Positions 48,561 to 56,937 of a stretch of 64,000 nt of DNA are shown here, in pieces. Source of the stretch: Bradyrhizobium guangxiense (GTDB lineage: Bacteria; Pseudomonadota; Alphaproteobacteria; Rhizobiales; Xanthobacteraceae); assembly GCF_004114915.1 (NCBI RefSeq), contig NZ_CP022219.1, positions 1,084,501 through 1,148,500 on the forward strand. Direction: 5' to 3'. A program made the translations under genes and the position numbers. Under the pieces are notes generated by a model, which worked only from the letters and a program-made list of their open reading frames with translations, ran no database searches and was not told the DNA's origin. The number at the start of each line of letters is the position of its first letter. The first letter of the stretch is position 1.

Positions 48561-49253
48561 CTATCGATCTGACCCGCCCAGCACGCCAGGAGGCAGAAAG
48601 GCCCCGATGTCAGGTGCAGGGACGAAGTATTTCGCGATGTCCCGGCTATCGTTCTTGCCGGTCAGCCTTTCCCGACGGACCTCGGAGATCTTGCGGCTCA
48701 TGATCCCGACCAAGCAGTGACGCCGAAGGTCGAACACCCCTGCGCCGGAATTCCCGGTCTGAGCCACATCCGCTATGGCCGTCCTGAAGCGCCGTGCCGA
48801 TTCGGGGATCATCTGCGGAGGAAATATGCGCGAATGCTCGATCCTCTCCGGGACGAGTGTCACGACGTCTTCCCCCGGCGCCGGAACGGCGGCGCACAGC
48901 CGCATTCTGCGCAGGGCCAATCGCATCGGCAGGAGAGCTTCCTCGACCGAAAGAAGAGTGAGATCCGTCCCCTCGAAAGTGCCTTCCTTGACCATCGTAG
49001 TTGGGTATTCCCGACCCTCGATCACGACCCGCGGCTTCGTCAACCAGGCTTGGCCCGCAACGTGTGCGGCAGTCAAAAAATCCCCCCTGCCAAGATAGAT
49101 GCCGTAGCCCCGCCAATCCTGCTTCGGTGTCCGGTGAATGTTGATCGCAAACGGCGGAAGGGTGTCTTCCGCCATTTGCGCCATTGCCGGGCCATAGCCG
49201 GCTGTCAGGCCCAAGAGGGCTGCAAAAAGCTGTGTAATCCGAGACCACGGCAT
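48561..49253 (-). CDS. Secreted trypsin-like serine protease
   Basis: This 230-residue protein has a signal peptide (RITQLFAALLGLTAGYGPAM, then AQ) and a chymotrypsin-fold catalytic triad: H64 in LTAAHV, D97 in GTDLTLL and S169 in TGNSGAGVF. It should be an active exported endopeptidase. The ATG at 49253 puts the signal at the N-terminus; the frame is open further upstream, but those starts would bury it. It lies just beyond gspG on the opposite strand and is a candidate type II substrate. Confidence 0.82.
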   Translation of the reverse strand: MPWSRITQLFAALLGLTAGYGPAMAQMAEDTLPPFAINIHRTPKQDWRGYGIYLGRGDFLTAAHVAGQAWLTKPRVVIEGREYPTTMVKEGTFEGTDLTLLSVEEALLPMRLALRRMRLCAAVPAPGEDVVTLVPERIEHSRIFPPQMIPESARRFRTAIADVAQTGNSGAGVFDLRRHCLVGIMSRKISEVRRERLTGKNDSRDIAKYFVPAPDIGAFLPPGVLGGSDR

Positions 49254-49359
49254 GCGGAGCTGGCCGGCTAGTTTCGCGACGGGAGCGTCATAGTAAGCCA
49301 TCCTGGCAAACTGCAAGGGCTCGGAAGGGAGGCTGGCGCGCGGAGTGTCGCCAGCAGCG

Positions 49360-50316
49360 TCAGCTTGCCCGAGCCGCTGTCTCCTCCTGGAATGCTTGAT
49401 AAGCCAGGCGAATGCCATGCGTCAGCGAAGTTCGAGCACGCCAACCGAGCTTCTCCAGGCGTGTCACATCCAGCAGCTTGCGCGGAGTGCCGTCCGGACG
49501 CGTCGTATCGAAGACGATCTGTCCACGATAGCCCACCACTTCCGCAATCAGCCGAGCAAACTCGCCGATGGTGATATCCTGTCCGGTGCCAATGTTGATC
49601 AGATCCGAACCAGAATAGATCTTCATGATGTGGATGCATGCATCCGCAAGATCGTCGACATAAAGGAACTCCCGCCGCGGCATCCCCGTGCCCCACACCA
49701 CGACCTGGTCCGCGCCCGAGAGCTTGGCTTCATGAAAGCGGCGGATCAGGGCCGCCACGACATGGCTGTATTCGGGATGGTAGTTGTCTCCAGGTCCGTA
49801 GAGGTTGGTTGGCATCACGTTGATGAAGTCGGCGCCGTACTGATGACGATAAGCCTCGACCATCTTGATGCCCGCGATCTTTGCGATCGCATATGGTTCA
49901 TTCGTAGGCTCCAGAGGGCCCGTCAGGATCGCGCTTTCCTCGATGGGTTGAGGAGCCAGCCTGGGGTAGATACAGGAAGACCCTAGAAACATCAGCTTCT
50001 CTACGCCATTCACGTGAGCGGCGTGGACGATGTTGCTCATGATCGCCAAATTGTCATAGAGAAATTCTGCACGGAGCGTGTTGTTGGCGACGATCCCGCC
50101 GACTTTCGCTGCGGCCAAGAAGACGACCTGCGGACGATTGGCAGAGAACCACGCGAATACGGAAGCTTGGTCGCGGAGGTCGAGTTCGCTTCGTGTTGTC
50201 GTCAGGAGTTGAACTCCTTCGGACGCCAAACGCCGAACGAGTGCAGAGCCGACCATGCCGCGATGGCCGGCGACAAAGACCGACTTTCCCCTCAGCTCAA
50301 ACCGCGTTTCGGCCAT
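49360..50316 (-). CDS. fcl: GDP-L-fucose synthase
   Basis: This 318-residue short-chain dehydrogenase-type protein has the NADP-binding [31 protein letters not shown], and the active-site YAIAK with the upstream Ser. [20 protein letters not shown] is typical of Fcl/WcaG. It converts GDP-4-keto-6-deoxymannose to GDP-L-fucose. The ATG at 50316 overlaps the end of gmd by 20 bases, so the two are co-translated; a longer frame start is not supported. Confidence 0.94.
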   Translation of the reverse strand: MAETRFELRGKSVFVAGHRGMVGSALVRRLASEGVQLLTTTRSELDLRDQASVFAWFSANRPQVVFLAAAKVGGIVANNTLRAEFLYDNLAIMSNIVHAAHVNGVEKLMFLGSSCIYPRLAPQPIEESAILTGPLEPTNEPYAIAKIAGIKMVEAYRHQYGADFINVMPTNLYGPGDNYHPEYSHVVAALIRRFHEAKLSGADQVVVWGTGMPRREFLYVDDLADACIHIMKIYSGSDLINIGTGQDITIGEFARLIAEVVGYRGQIVFDTTRPDGTPRKLLDVTRLEKLGWRARTSLTHGIRLAYQAFQEETAARAS

Positions 50317-51376
50317 TGGCAACCTCCCGCTTCGCCGCGGCCAGATCGCTTCCGACCATTTCGGAGACCAACTCGGCAAATTTTCTTTTCGGACTCCATC
50401 CAAGGATCTGCCGTGCTTTGGAAGCATCGCCGATAAGGAGCTCGACTTCTGTCGGCCGGAAATAGGTCGGATCGATCTTCACGAGGACCTTGCCCGTTTT
50501 CCTGTCGATGCCGACCTCGTCGATTCCCTTCCCCTGCCATTCGATCCGGCGGTCCACTTCTGCAAAGGAAGCGGCGACGAATTCTCGCACGGAGTGCATT
50601 TCGCCGGTTGCAAGAACAAAGTCGTCAGGTCGATCTGCTTGCAGAATGAGGTGCATGCCCTCGATGTAGTCCTTCGCGTGTCCCCAATCACGCTGTGCAT
50701 CGAGGTTTCCGAGATAAAGCGTATCCTCCAAGCCGACCTCAATTCTCGCGACGGCGCGAGTGATCTTGCGTGTTACGAACGTCTCTCCGCGAAGCGGGCT
50801 TTCGTGATTGAACAGAATGCCATTGGAGGCGAACATGCCGTACGCTTCGCGGTAGTTCACCGTGATCCAGTAACCGTAAAGCTTGGCGACACCGTAGGGA
50901 GAACGCGGATAAAACGGAGTAGTCTCTTTTTGAGGGATTTCCTGCACAAGTCCAAATAGCTCGGAAGTGGACGCTTGATAGAAGCGCGTCTCCTTCTCCA
51001 TTCCGAGAATGCGGATAGCCTCCAAGATACGCAGGACTCCGACCGCATCCGCGTTGGCGGTGTATTCCGGACTCTCGAAACTCACCCCGACATGGCTCTG
51101 AGCCGCGAGGTTATAGATCTCCGTCGGTCGGATCTGTTGTATGAGACGGATCAGGTTCGTCGAATCCGTCATGTCGCCATAGTGCATGAGGAAGGGCACG
51201 TCTTCGTCGTGAGGATCACGATACAGATGGTCGACCCTCGCCGTATTGAACGAGGACGAGCGCCGCTTCACGCCATGAACGGTATAACCGAGCCCCAGGA
51301 GATACTCGGCCAGATAGGCACCGTCTTGTCCTGTAACCCCGGTGATCAGCGCAACACGTTTGGAAGCCGTATGCAT
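50297..51376 (-). CDS. gmd: GDP-mannose 4,6-dehydratase
   Basis: This 359-residue enzyme makes GDP-4-keto-6-deoxymannose from GDP-mannose. It has the NADP loop [16 protein letters not shown], the arginine-rich [29 protein letters not shown] and the catalytic [21 protein letters not shown] is a family hallmark. The ATG at 51376 ([13 protein letters not shown]) was chosen. It forms a two-gene fucose unit with fcl, feeding the polysaccharide locus downstream. Confidence 0.96.
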   Translation of the reverse strand: MHTASKRVALITGVTGQDGAYLAEYLLGLGYTVHGVKRRSSSFNTARVDHLYRDPHDEDVPFLMHYGDMTDSTNLIRLIQQIRPTEIYNLAAQSHVGVSFESPEYTANADAVGVLRILEAIRILGMEKETRFYQASTSELFGLVQEIPQKETTPFYPRSPYGVAKLYGYWITVNYREAYGMFASNGILFNHESPLRGETFVTRKITRAVARIEVGLEDTLYLGNLDAQRDWGHAKDYIEGMHLILQADRPDDFVLATGEMHSVREFVAASFAEVDRRIEWQGKGIDEVGIDRKTGKVLVKIDPTYFRPTEVELLIGDASKARQILGWSPKRKFAELVSEMVGSDLAAAKREVANGRNAV

Positions 51377-51734
51377 GTCTAATACACATCCGATAGAGAA
51401 TTGGTCTTGTATTGTGGTCCACGACGTAAAAGGTCGACCTCTCACTCTTACTTCATCTCAAAGCGACATTGAAATAGATTGGAATAATCTCCTTGGCGGC
51501 GGCGGAACTGTCGATCGGTTGGGTTAATCTCGCCGGCCTCGATGATCGAGTATGCCACAGCTGCCTATAAATTAACATTCAGCTTGGAATCTAAGCTCCA
51601 CGGCGGACTAGGCCTATGACCCCCGGGGCGGATGCTATAGGCCTTGACGGGGTTGGGCCTGATGGAACTGCCGTCCAGCGCCTCGTTCGTTGTGCTCCAA
51701 TTGGAGCGACGTTTGATCACGGTACGGTGCAGCA
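51377..51734. promoter_or_regulatory. Divergent region between gmd and the phosphatase gene
   Basis: These 358 bases hold no supported gene and must carry the gmd promoter (minus) and that of the phosphatase (plus). A short AT-rich part (about 51440-51600) is the likely promoter zone. No defined boxes can be assigned. Confidence 0.4.
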
Positions 51735-52424
51735 GTGGCTGGTGTTGAATTTACATATGCGATCCCGGATATCCACGGCCGCGCAGATCTGCTCAAACTG
51801 GCCGTGGGTCGGATCATCGACCATTCGAGGGGGCGGCAAGCAAAAATCGTCACATTGGGGGACTACGTCGACCGCGGCCCGCAGAGCGCCGAAGTACTTG
51901 AGTTCATCATGAACTGGCCGGATCGCCATCCTCGCCTGATTGCCCTGAAGGGCAATCACGAGGTGATGATGCTGGCGGCCTGCCTCGGCCAAGCAAAACA
52001 TCAATGGTGGATGCAGAACGGCGGCGCTCAGACGCTTGCTTCGTATGGCCTCGACCCGGTAAACCCGGCCGACCTGAGACGGTTGCCTGCGGTTCACCTG
52101 CAGTTCATCGCGCAACTACCTCGGATCCATGTGGATCAGCACCGAGTCTTCGTGCACGCCGGAGTGGACCCCGATCAACCGCTGGAAGCGCAATCAGAGC
52201 GCATTCTCCTGTGGAAGCGCTACCAGCCCCAGGTCGAGCAGGGCCATGGCCAACGTCACGTTGTGCACGGACATGACGCGAACCCCTCGGGCCCCCTTCT
52301 GACCGCTGGCCGGACCAATCTCGACTGCATGGCTTGGAAAACCGGACGTCTGGCTATTGGCGTTTTCGATGACGCTCGGCCCGGCGGCCCCCGCGAACTT
52401 CTTGAGATCGAGACCTCGCGGTAA
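51735..52424 (+). CDS. PPP-family metallophosphatase
   Basis: This 229-residue protein has the three metal-binding motifs of PPP-type Ser/Thr phosphatases: PDIHGR near the N-terminus, GDYVDRG, and GNHE, with later histidines in VFVHAGV and VVHGHD. Bacterial members dephosphorylate proteins or act as symmetrical diadenosine tetraphosphatases. The start is a GTG at 51735 without a strong ribosome site. It may counter a kinase of the polysaccharide locus, but Wzc-type kinases act on Tyr, so that is only a guess. Confidence 0.82.
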   Translation: MAGVEFTYAIPDIHGRADLLKLAVGRIIDHSRGRQAKIVTLGDYVDRGPQSAEVLEFIMNWPDRHPRLIALKGNHEVMMLAACLGQAKHQWWMQNGGAQTLASYGLDPVNPADLRRLPAVHLQFIAQLPRIHVDQHRVFVHAGVDPDQPLEAQSERILLWKRYQPQVEQGHGQRHVVHGHDANPSGPLLTAGRTNLDCMAWKTGRLAIGVFDDARPGGPRELLEIETSR

Positions 52425-52538
52425 CGCGCACGCTGGTGCGCGCCGACCTTTGCAATCATGCGGCACGGTGGTGGGTCAGCCGCTCGCCTGGGAAATCTGA
52501 AAGAGGCGAGCGGCCGAACATGCACCGCGAAGACCGTG

Positions 52539-55268
52539 CTATTGTGACGGCTCCGTGCAATCGGCAAGCCCGGATTTAGCGGATTCTGCGAATTGTGGCT
52601 CAACGTTGAGAGCGATGGATCGCTCGAGAGCAGATTTGCATTGCGGCCGGTCTTTGAGCTCGTGATAGCTCTTCCCGAGGAAATAGTACGCAGTTGCGTC
52701 CTCAGGGCGCTTGCTGACAACCTCCTTCAGGAGCTCGACCGCGCGAGGATAGTTCTCCGCCTTAAATTGAAGAATGCCAACCGCCCGTCCAACCTCAGGG
52801 TCACTCGGATAACTCTGCCGCGCTTTCAAGGCCACTTCCAAAGCCTTCGGATTGTTGCCTGTCTTGCCGGCATACAGCAGCGCCAACTCTCGCGCAGCAG
52901 GTGCGAACTCGGGATACATTGCAAGCAGCTTCTCGTATCCCTGGATCGCGCCATCGGCGTCCGCCCTTTTCGCGGCGAGCTCGCTCAGCCGCCTGAGTGC
53001 GACGGGATCGTCCGGATAGTCCTTCAGGAAGCTCTTGATCCGAGATTCATCCGGCATGGCGCCGCCGCTTCCCAGCGACAGAAAATCCATACGGCGCTGG
53101 CTCTCCGATCGTAACGGCGTATCGACGCCGGACTGCGCTACTTTTCCAAAAGCAGCGGCGGCAGCACTCTCGTCGCCGGTAGCGTACGCGGCCATTCCAT
53201 AATGAAACTGGATATCTGGATCGTTCTGGTTCTTGGACGCGCTGTCACGCAGCAGCGATAACGCCTCGCGGTACTGGTGCTTCTTGTACAGGATCCAACC
53301 CAACGTGTCGCCGATCCTGGAGTCGCTCGGAGCTGCATCCTGGGCCTTCTTGGCCAGGTCCGATGCCTTCTCCAGGTCACCCTGGTTGGAGTAAATGACG
53401 GCCAGATTATTCAACGCCATCGCATTGGTGGGCGCCACCGTCAGCACCGACTCATAGGTCTCTCGCGCAGCCTGGACATTTTTCTGCTGCTCCTGGAGAC
53501 TGGCCAGGAGGATGAGCGGAGCCACGGTCTTCTTTCGGGTCGTAATCTCCGTGAGCTTCTTGATCGCCATCTCAGGCTTGTTCGCGGCGATATAAGTTCG
53601 TCCGAGAAGCAGCTGGGCTAGCTCCAGATCAGGATCGATCTCGAGCGCCTTGGCCAAATCCTGTTCGGCACCGTCATAGTCGCGCTTTTCAAGCTTCACC
53701 TTTCCGGACAAGCCCCACCACTGGGCCTCGGCAGGGTGCTTGTCGAGCTGTTGCTTTACGCGCGCCAGCGCTGCATCGAAATTTCCGGATTGTACATCGA
53801 GGGTGACCAGCGCTTCCGTTGCCGGCCCGAAATCGGGCGAGATCGACAAGCTCTTCTCGAAGCTTTGCCGGGCCTCTGCTGCTTGTCCCTTGGCGACATA
53901 GATCGCACCCATCGCTTGATGCGGAAGCGGGTTTTTCGGAAACAGTCCGGCCATCCGCTGGTATACCTCGAGCGCACTGTCAGTATTTTGCTGCGACAGA
54001 TAAGCAGCAGCGAGCAAGTTATATGCCTCCGGGCTTGGTTGCCGGGCGATCAGGGGGGTGAGGAGATCGACGGCAGAGGCTCCGCTACCCTTGCGAATCT
54101 TCAAATCGGCGAGAAGAAGGGCTGCCTGATCGAAGTTGGGTGCAAGCTGAAGGGCGGATGTGAGCAGGCCCTCGGAGCTGTCAACGTACTTGCGGGCATT
54201 TACCGAGTCGACGGTGCGCGCGACCATCAAATACGCACGCGAGAGGCTATACAAGAGTTGAGGGCTTTGGCCGCTAAGCTTGAGCGCCTGGTCGAACGAT
54301 CTTATTGCGGCCGTTGGATCGTTCTTTTCGAGGCTGATATTTCCGCTGATCAACAATGCATCGAAATTGATGGGATCCTGCGACAGCACGTTCTGGACGC
54401 GGCTAACGCACGCATCATCCTGCTTGGCAGAGCATGCCAACTTCATCAGTACCACGCGGGGCGGCAGATATGACGGAGATCTTTCGTTTAGTTTCTGCAG
54501 TACCTCGCGCGCACGATCCAGATTGTTCGTGGCAATCAGGAAGTCAGCATAGCGGATGGTGGCAGCATATCGCGGCGGCTCGAGCTCCGTTGCTGCGCGA
54601 TACGCGGTCTCGGCAGCCGTCAAATCTTTTCGCTTCCAGTTAAGCGTGGCCATGGCCGTCAGCGCGCCAGAGGATTTCGGATCAAGGCGGAGCGCCTCCT
54701 GGAATTGCTGTTCGGCCGCGCTGTCATTGCCTTGACGGGCCTCGAGCACGCCTCGCGCGACATGGTACCCCGCCTGGTCGCCGTTCTTCGTCGTCAGCTC
54801 ATCCAGAATGCCCCGAATGTCGTTGATGGCATTGCTGGTGTCGCCGCTATCGGCAAGCAGAATCGCTGCGTCCTCCTGCTTGGGCGCCAGGTCGAGCGCC
54901 TTTGTCGCGACCTCCCTGGCGGCCTTGAACTCACGGGTCAGAAGATGCGCGAGGCCGAGCTTCGTTTGAATTTCTGCGTCGTCCGGCTTCAGTTCGGCGG
55001 CCTGCTTCAGGAACGGAACTGCAACGGGCCACTGGCCTTGCTCACTGTAGAGCAGAGCCAGTCCACGGATGGCTTCCGGCTGGGATGGGCTCTGCCGCAA
55101 AGCAGCCCTCAGGTTCTTTTCCGCTACGTCGAACTGGTTGTTAATGCGGGCATTTTCGCCCGCTGCTAGCAGGTCCTTTAAAGTGTCGGCTTTTGACTCC
55201 GGCCGGCCGCAGGCCGTCGCGAGGAGCGGCACCAGGAGGGCCATTAACAGGGAACGAGCGCGCCGCAT
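52539..55268 (-). CDS. Large TPR lipoprotein (PrsT-like)
   Basis: This 909-residue protein has a lipoprotein signal ending LLATAC, then about 20 tetratricopeptide repeats over almost its whole length (for example ALRQSPSQPEAIRGLALLYS and AVIYSNQGDLEKASDLAKKA). GAGGG precedes the ATG at 55268. Large TPR lipoproteins of this kind accompany exosortase/PEP-CTERM polysaccharide loci and probably scaffold export at the outer membrane. It is divergent from the exosortase gene, which supports that link. The PrsT name is by analogy. Confidence 0.85.
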   Translation of the reverse strand: MRRARSLLMALLVPLLATACGRPESKADTLKDLLAAGENARINNQFDVAEKNLRAALRQSPSQPEAIRGLALLYSEQGQWPVAVPFLKQAAELKPDDAEIQTKLGLAHLLTREFKAAREVATKALDLAPKQEDAAILLADSGDTSNAINDIRGILDELTTKNGDQAGYHVARGVLEARQGNDSAAEQQFQEALRLDPKSSGALTAMATLNWKRKDLTAAETAYRAATELEPPRYAATIRYADFLIATNNLDRAREVLQKLNERSPSYLPPRVVLMKLACSAKQDDACVSRVQNVLSQDPINFDALLISGNISLEKNDPTAAIRSFDQALKLSGQSPQLLYSLSRAYLMVARTVDSVNARKYVDSSEGLLTSALQLAPNFDQAALLLADLKIRKGSGASAVDLLTPLIARQPSPEAYNLLAAAYLSQQNTDSALEVYQRMAGLFPKNPLPHQAMGAIYVAKGQAAEARQSFEKSLSISPDFGPATEALVTLDVQSGNFDAALARVKQQLDKHPAEAQWWGLSGKVKLEKRDYDGAEQDLAKALEIDPDLELAQLLLGRTYIAANKPEMAIKKLTEITTRKKTVAPLILLASLQEQQKNVQAARETYESVLTVAPTNAMALNNLAVIYSNQGDLEKASDLAKKAQDAAPSDSRIGDTLGWILYKKHQYREALSLLRDSASKNQNDPDIQFHYGMAAYATGDESAAAAAFGKVAQSGVDTPLRSESQRRMDFLSLGSGGAMPDESRIKSFLKDYPDDPVALRRLSELAAKRADADGAIQGYEKLLAMYPEFAPAARELALLYAGKTGNNPKALEVALKARQSYPSDPEVGRAVGILQFKAENYPRAVELLKEVVSKRPEDATAYYFLGKSYHELKDRPQCKSALERSIALNVEPQFAESAKSGLADCTEPSQ

Positions 55269-55452
55269 TGGGGAACCCTCAAAATGACCGCCTAAAAAGG
55301 TCATAATTTCACGCTTTCGGCGGCCAGATTAATCGTTTTACATAATAGTGTTTGGCAGATGCCGATGGTTTTGTGCTACTCCAAAACCACAGAAGAAATC
55401 ATTGTTCTACATGTCTTTTGAAGCAGTTTATACAAGGGGCGGGGAGCCTTCA

Positions 55453-56334
55453 GTGTCAATAGAAGTTGTCCAATCTTCGTTAACTGCAAGCCGAGCCGAG
55501 GGGAGGCCGGCCTGGCTCAGCCTGCAGCGCGACGAGCTGTTTTGTGCCCTTTACGTCGTTGCTTGCGCCAACGGACTGTTGGGCCGCTTCATCCAGGCCA
55601 TTCATGCCGATAGCGCGTTGGCGTCCGCATTGAGCATCGACATCAACGCTATTGTGTTCTTTGCCTGCTTTGCGGGTCTGTCGATGATGTTCTCCAGCGC
55701 CCGACAGGGGCTTGGGATGCAGCAGATCAGAAAATGGGACGTCGCGCTGGCTGCGGTTTTCCTGATCCTGGTGGCGCTTCCGATCTATCCGTTGAGTTGG
55801 ATCGCTGTGACGGGTCTCAGCGTCTACATCGTGCTGTTCGCCTCGGACAATCCCGATCGGGTGCGAGGCGCCATCATTCTATTCGCGCTCGCTGTTCCGA
55901 TGTTCTGGAGCCGCCTGCTGTTTCAGATGTTCGCCAAGACCATCTTGGATATCGATGCGCTGCTGGTCGCAACCATGCTGGACTCCTCGCGAGCCGGAAA
56001 CATGGTGCGTTTTGTAGACGGCTCCGGCTACATGATCGTATTGGCGCCCTGTTCATCGCTGGCAAACATGTCGCTGGCGTTTCTCTGCTGGATCAGCATT
56101 TCGCAATGGGTTCGGCATTCATGGTCAAGAATTGACCTGCTCTGGTCCGGCCTCGCCTGTCTCTCCGTCGTTGCAGTCAATGTGACGCGCATCAGCCTGA
56201 TGGGTTTAGGGCAGTCCTGGTACACCGCGATCCATAATCAGTGGGGTGATCTCGTGACCAATACCGTCATGCTGATATTGATGGTCACGTTCAGCCTTAT
56301 CGGAGCCAGACGTGAAATATTCGCGCGGATTTAA
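55453..56334 (+). CDS. Exosortase/archaeosortase-family transpeptidase
   Basis: This 293-residue multi-helix membrane protein has the exosortase active-site set: C200 in LAPCSSLANMSL, R246 in NVTRISLMG and H261 in YTAIHNQWGDLV. Exosortases cleave C-terminal sorting signals of surface proteins and anchor them to polysaccharide or lipid. The GTG at 55453 has GGGGAG at ideal spacing; an in-frame ATG at 55411 is an alternative start. The gene overlaps the next one by 23 bases. No PEP-CTERM substrate is visible in the window. Confidence 0.85.
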   Translation: MSIEVVQSSLTASRAEGRPAWLSLQRDELFCALYVVACANGLLGRFIQAIHADSALASALSIDINAIVFFACFAGLSMMFSSARQGLGMQQIRKWDVALAAVFLILVALPIYPLSWIAVTGLSVYIVLFASDNPDRVRGAIILFALAVPMFWSRLLFQMFAKTILDIDALLVATMLDSSRAGNMVRFVDGSGYMIVLAPCSSLANMSLAFLCWISISQWVRHSWSRIDLLWSGLACLSVVAVNVTRISLMGLGQSWYTAIHNQWGDLVTNTVMLILMVTFSLIGARREIFARI

Positions 56335-56818
56335 GCTTCTGCTGGGGGCAGCCTTGATATCGACGCTCGGCTTCAAGTTGTTGCTCAAGCCGGCGACCTC
56401 CAGCGAAAACCCAACGACAGCGGCACAATCGAGACTGGCTGATTTTCTCACCCGTCAGCACTTCAGAGTCTCGGTCGTGGAACACGCCGCAGAGGGCCAG
56501 GCTTCGATTGTTGCATCCACGGGTGTTTGCCGCATCCTTGCGGTCCGATCGCCTGCGATGGGTTGGGACCGAGACCTGGTGCGACGTCAGGCCTCCCCCG
56601 GCGACGAAGTGCTCGTCCTGTATCGCGGCAAAATCTACGACGAACAGCCCACGTTGCGTACCGTCTCGGACTTCCTCTGGGGGCGGGTTTTGCGAGAACT
56701 TGGAATAAGCTCGACCGAGAGGGCAGTATACGCGATTATTTCCCCAAAGAGCTGCAATGCATCCCTCTTGCCCTGGGATGAACTGGCGGCGGCCGATCGG
56801 ACGCCGCCGTCGGCGTGA
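56312..56818 (+). CDS. Exosortase-coupled membrane-anchored protein
   Basis: This 168-residue protein has one N-terminal membrane anchor (FKLLLGAALISTLGFKLLL), then a periplasmic alpha/beta domain (EGQASIVASTGVCRILAVRS, DEVLVLYRGKIYDEQPTLRT). It starts with GTG, has GGAG upstream, and overlaps the exosortase end by 23 bases, so the two are made together. It does not look like the usual EpsI partner. A role in sorting or in holding the target protein is inferred from the coupling. Confidence 0.7.
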   Translation: MKYSRGFKLLLGAALISTLGFKLLLKPATSSENPTTAAQSRLADFLTRQHFRVSVVEHAAEGQASIVASTGVCRILAVRSPAMGWDRDLVRRQASPGDEVLVLYRGKIYDEQPTLRTVSDFLWGRVLRELGISSTERAVYAIISPKSCNASLLPWDELAAADRTPPSA

Positions 56819-56937
56819 ATTAACTTGATTGCCAGATAAATGTCGCTTTCCATGCGGCAGCGCGGTATATTTAAAGAAATATTACCTGTTGCTAAATTGC
56901 AACAGTGCCCTTTTAACTTTAGCTTTGGGAACTTGCT

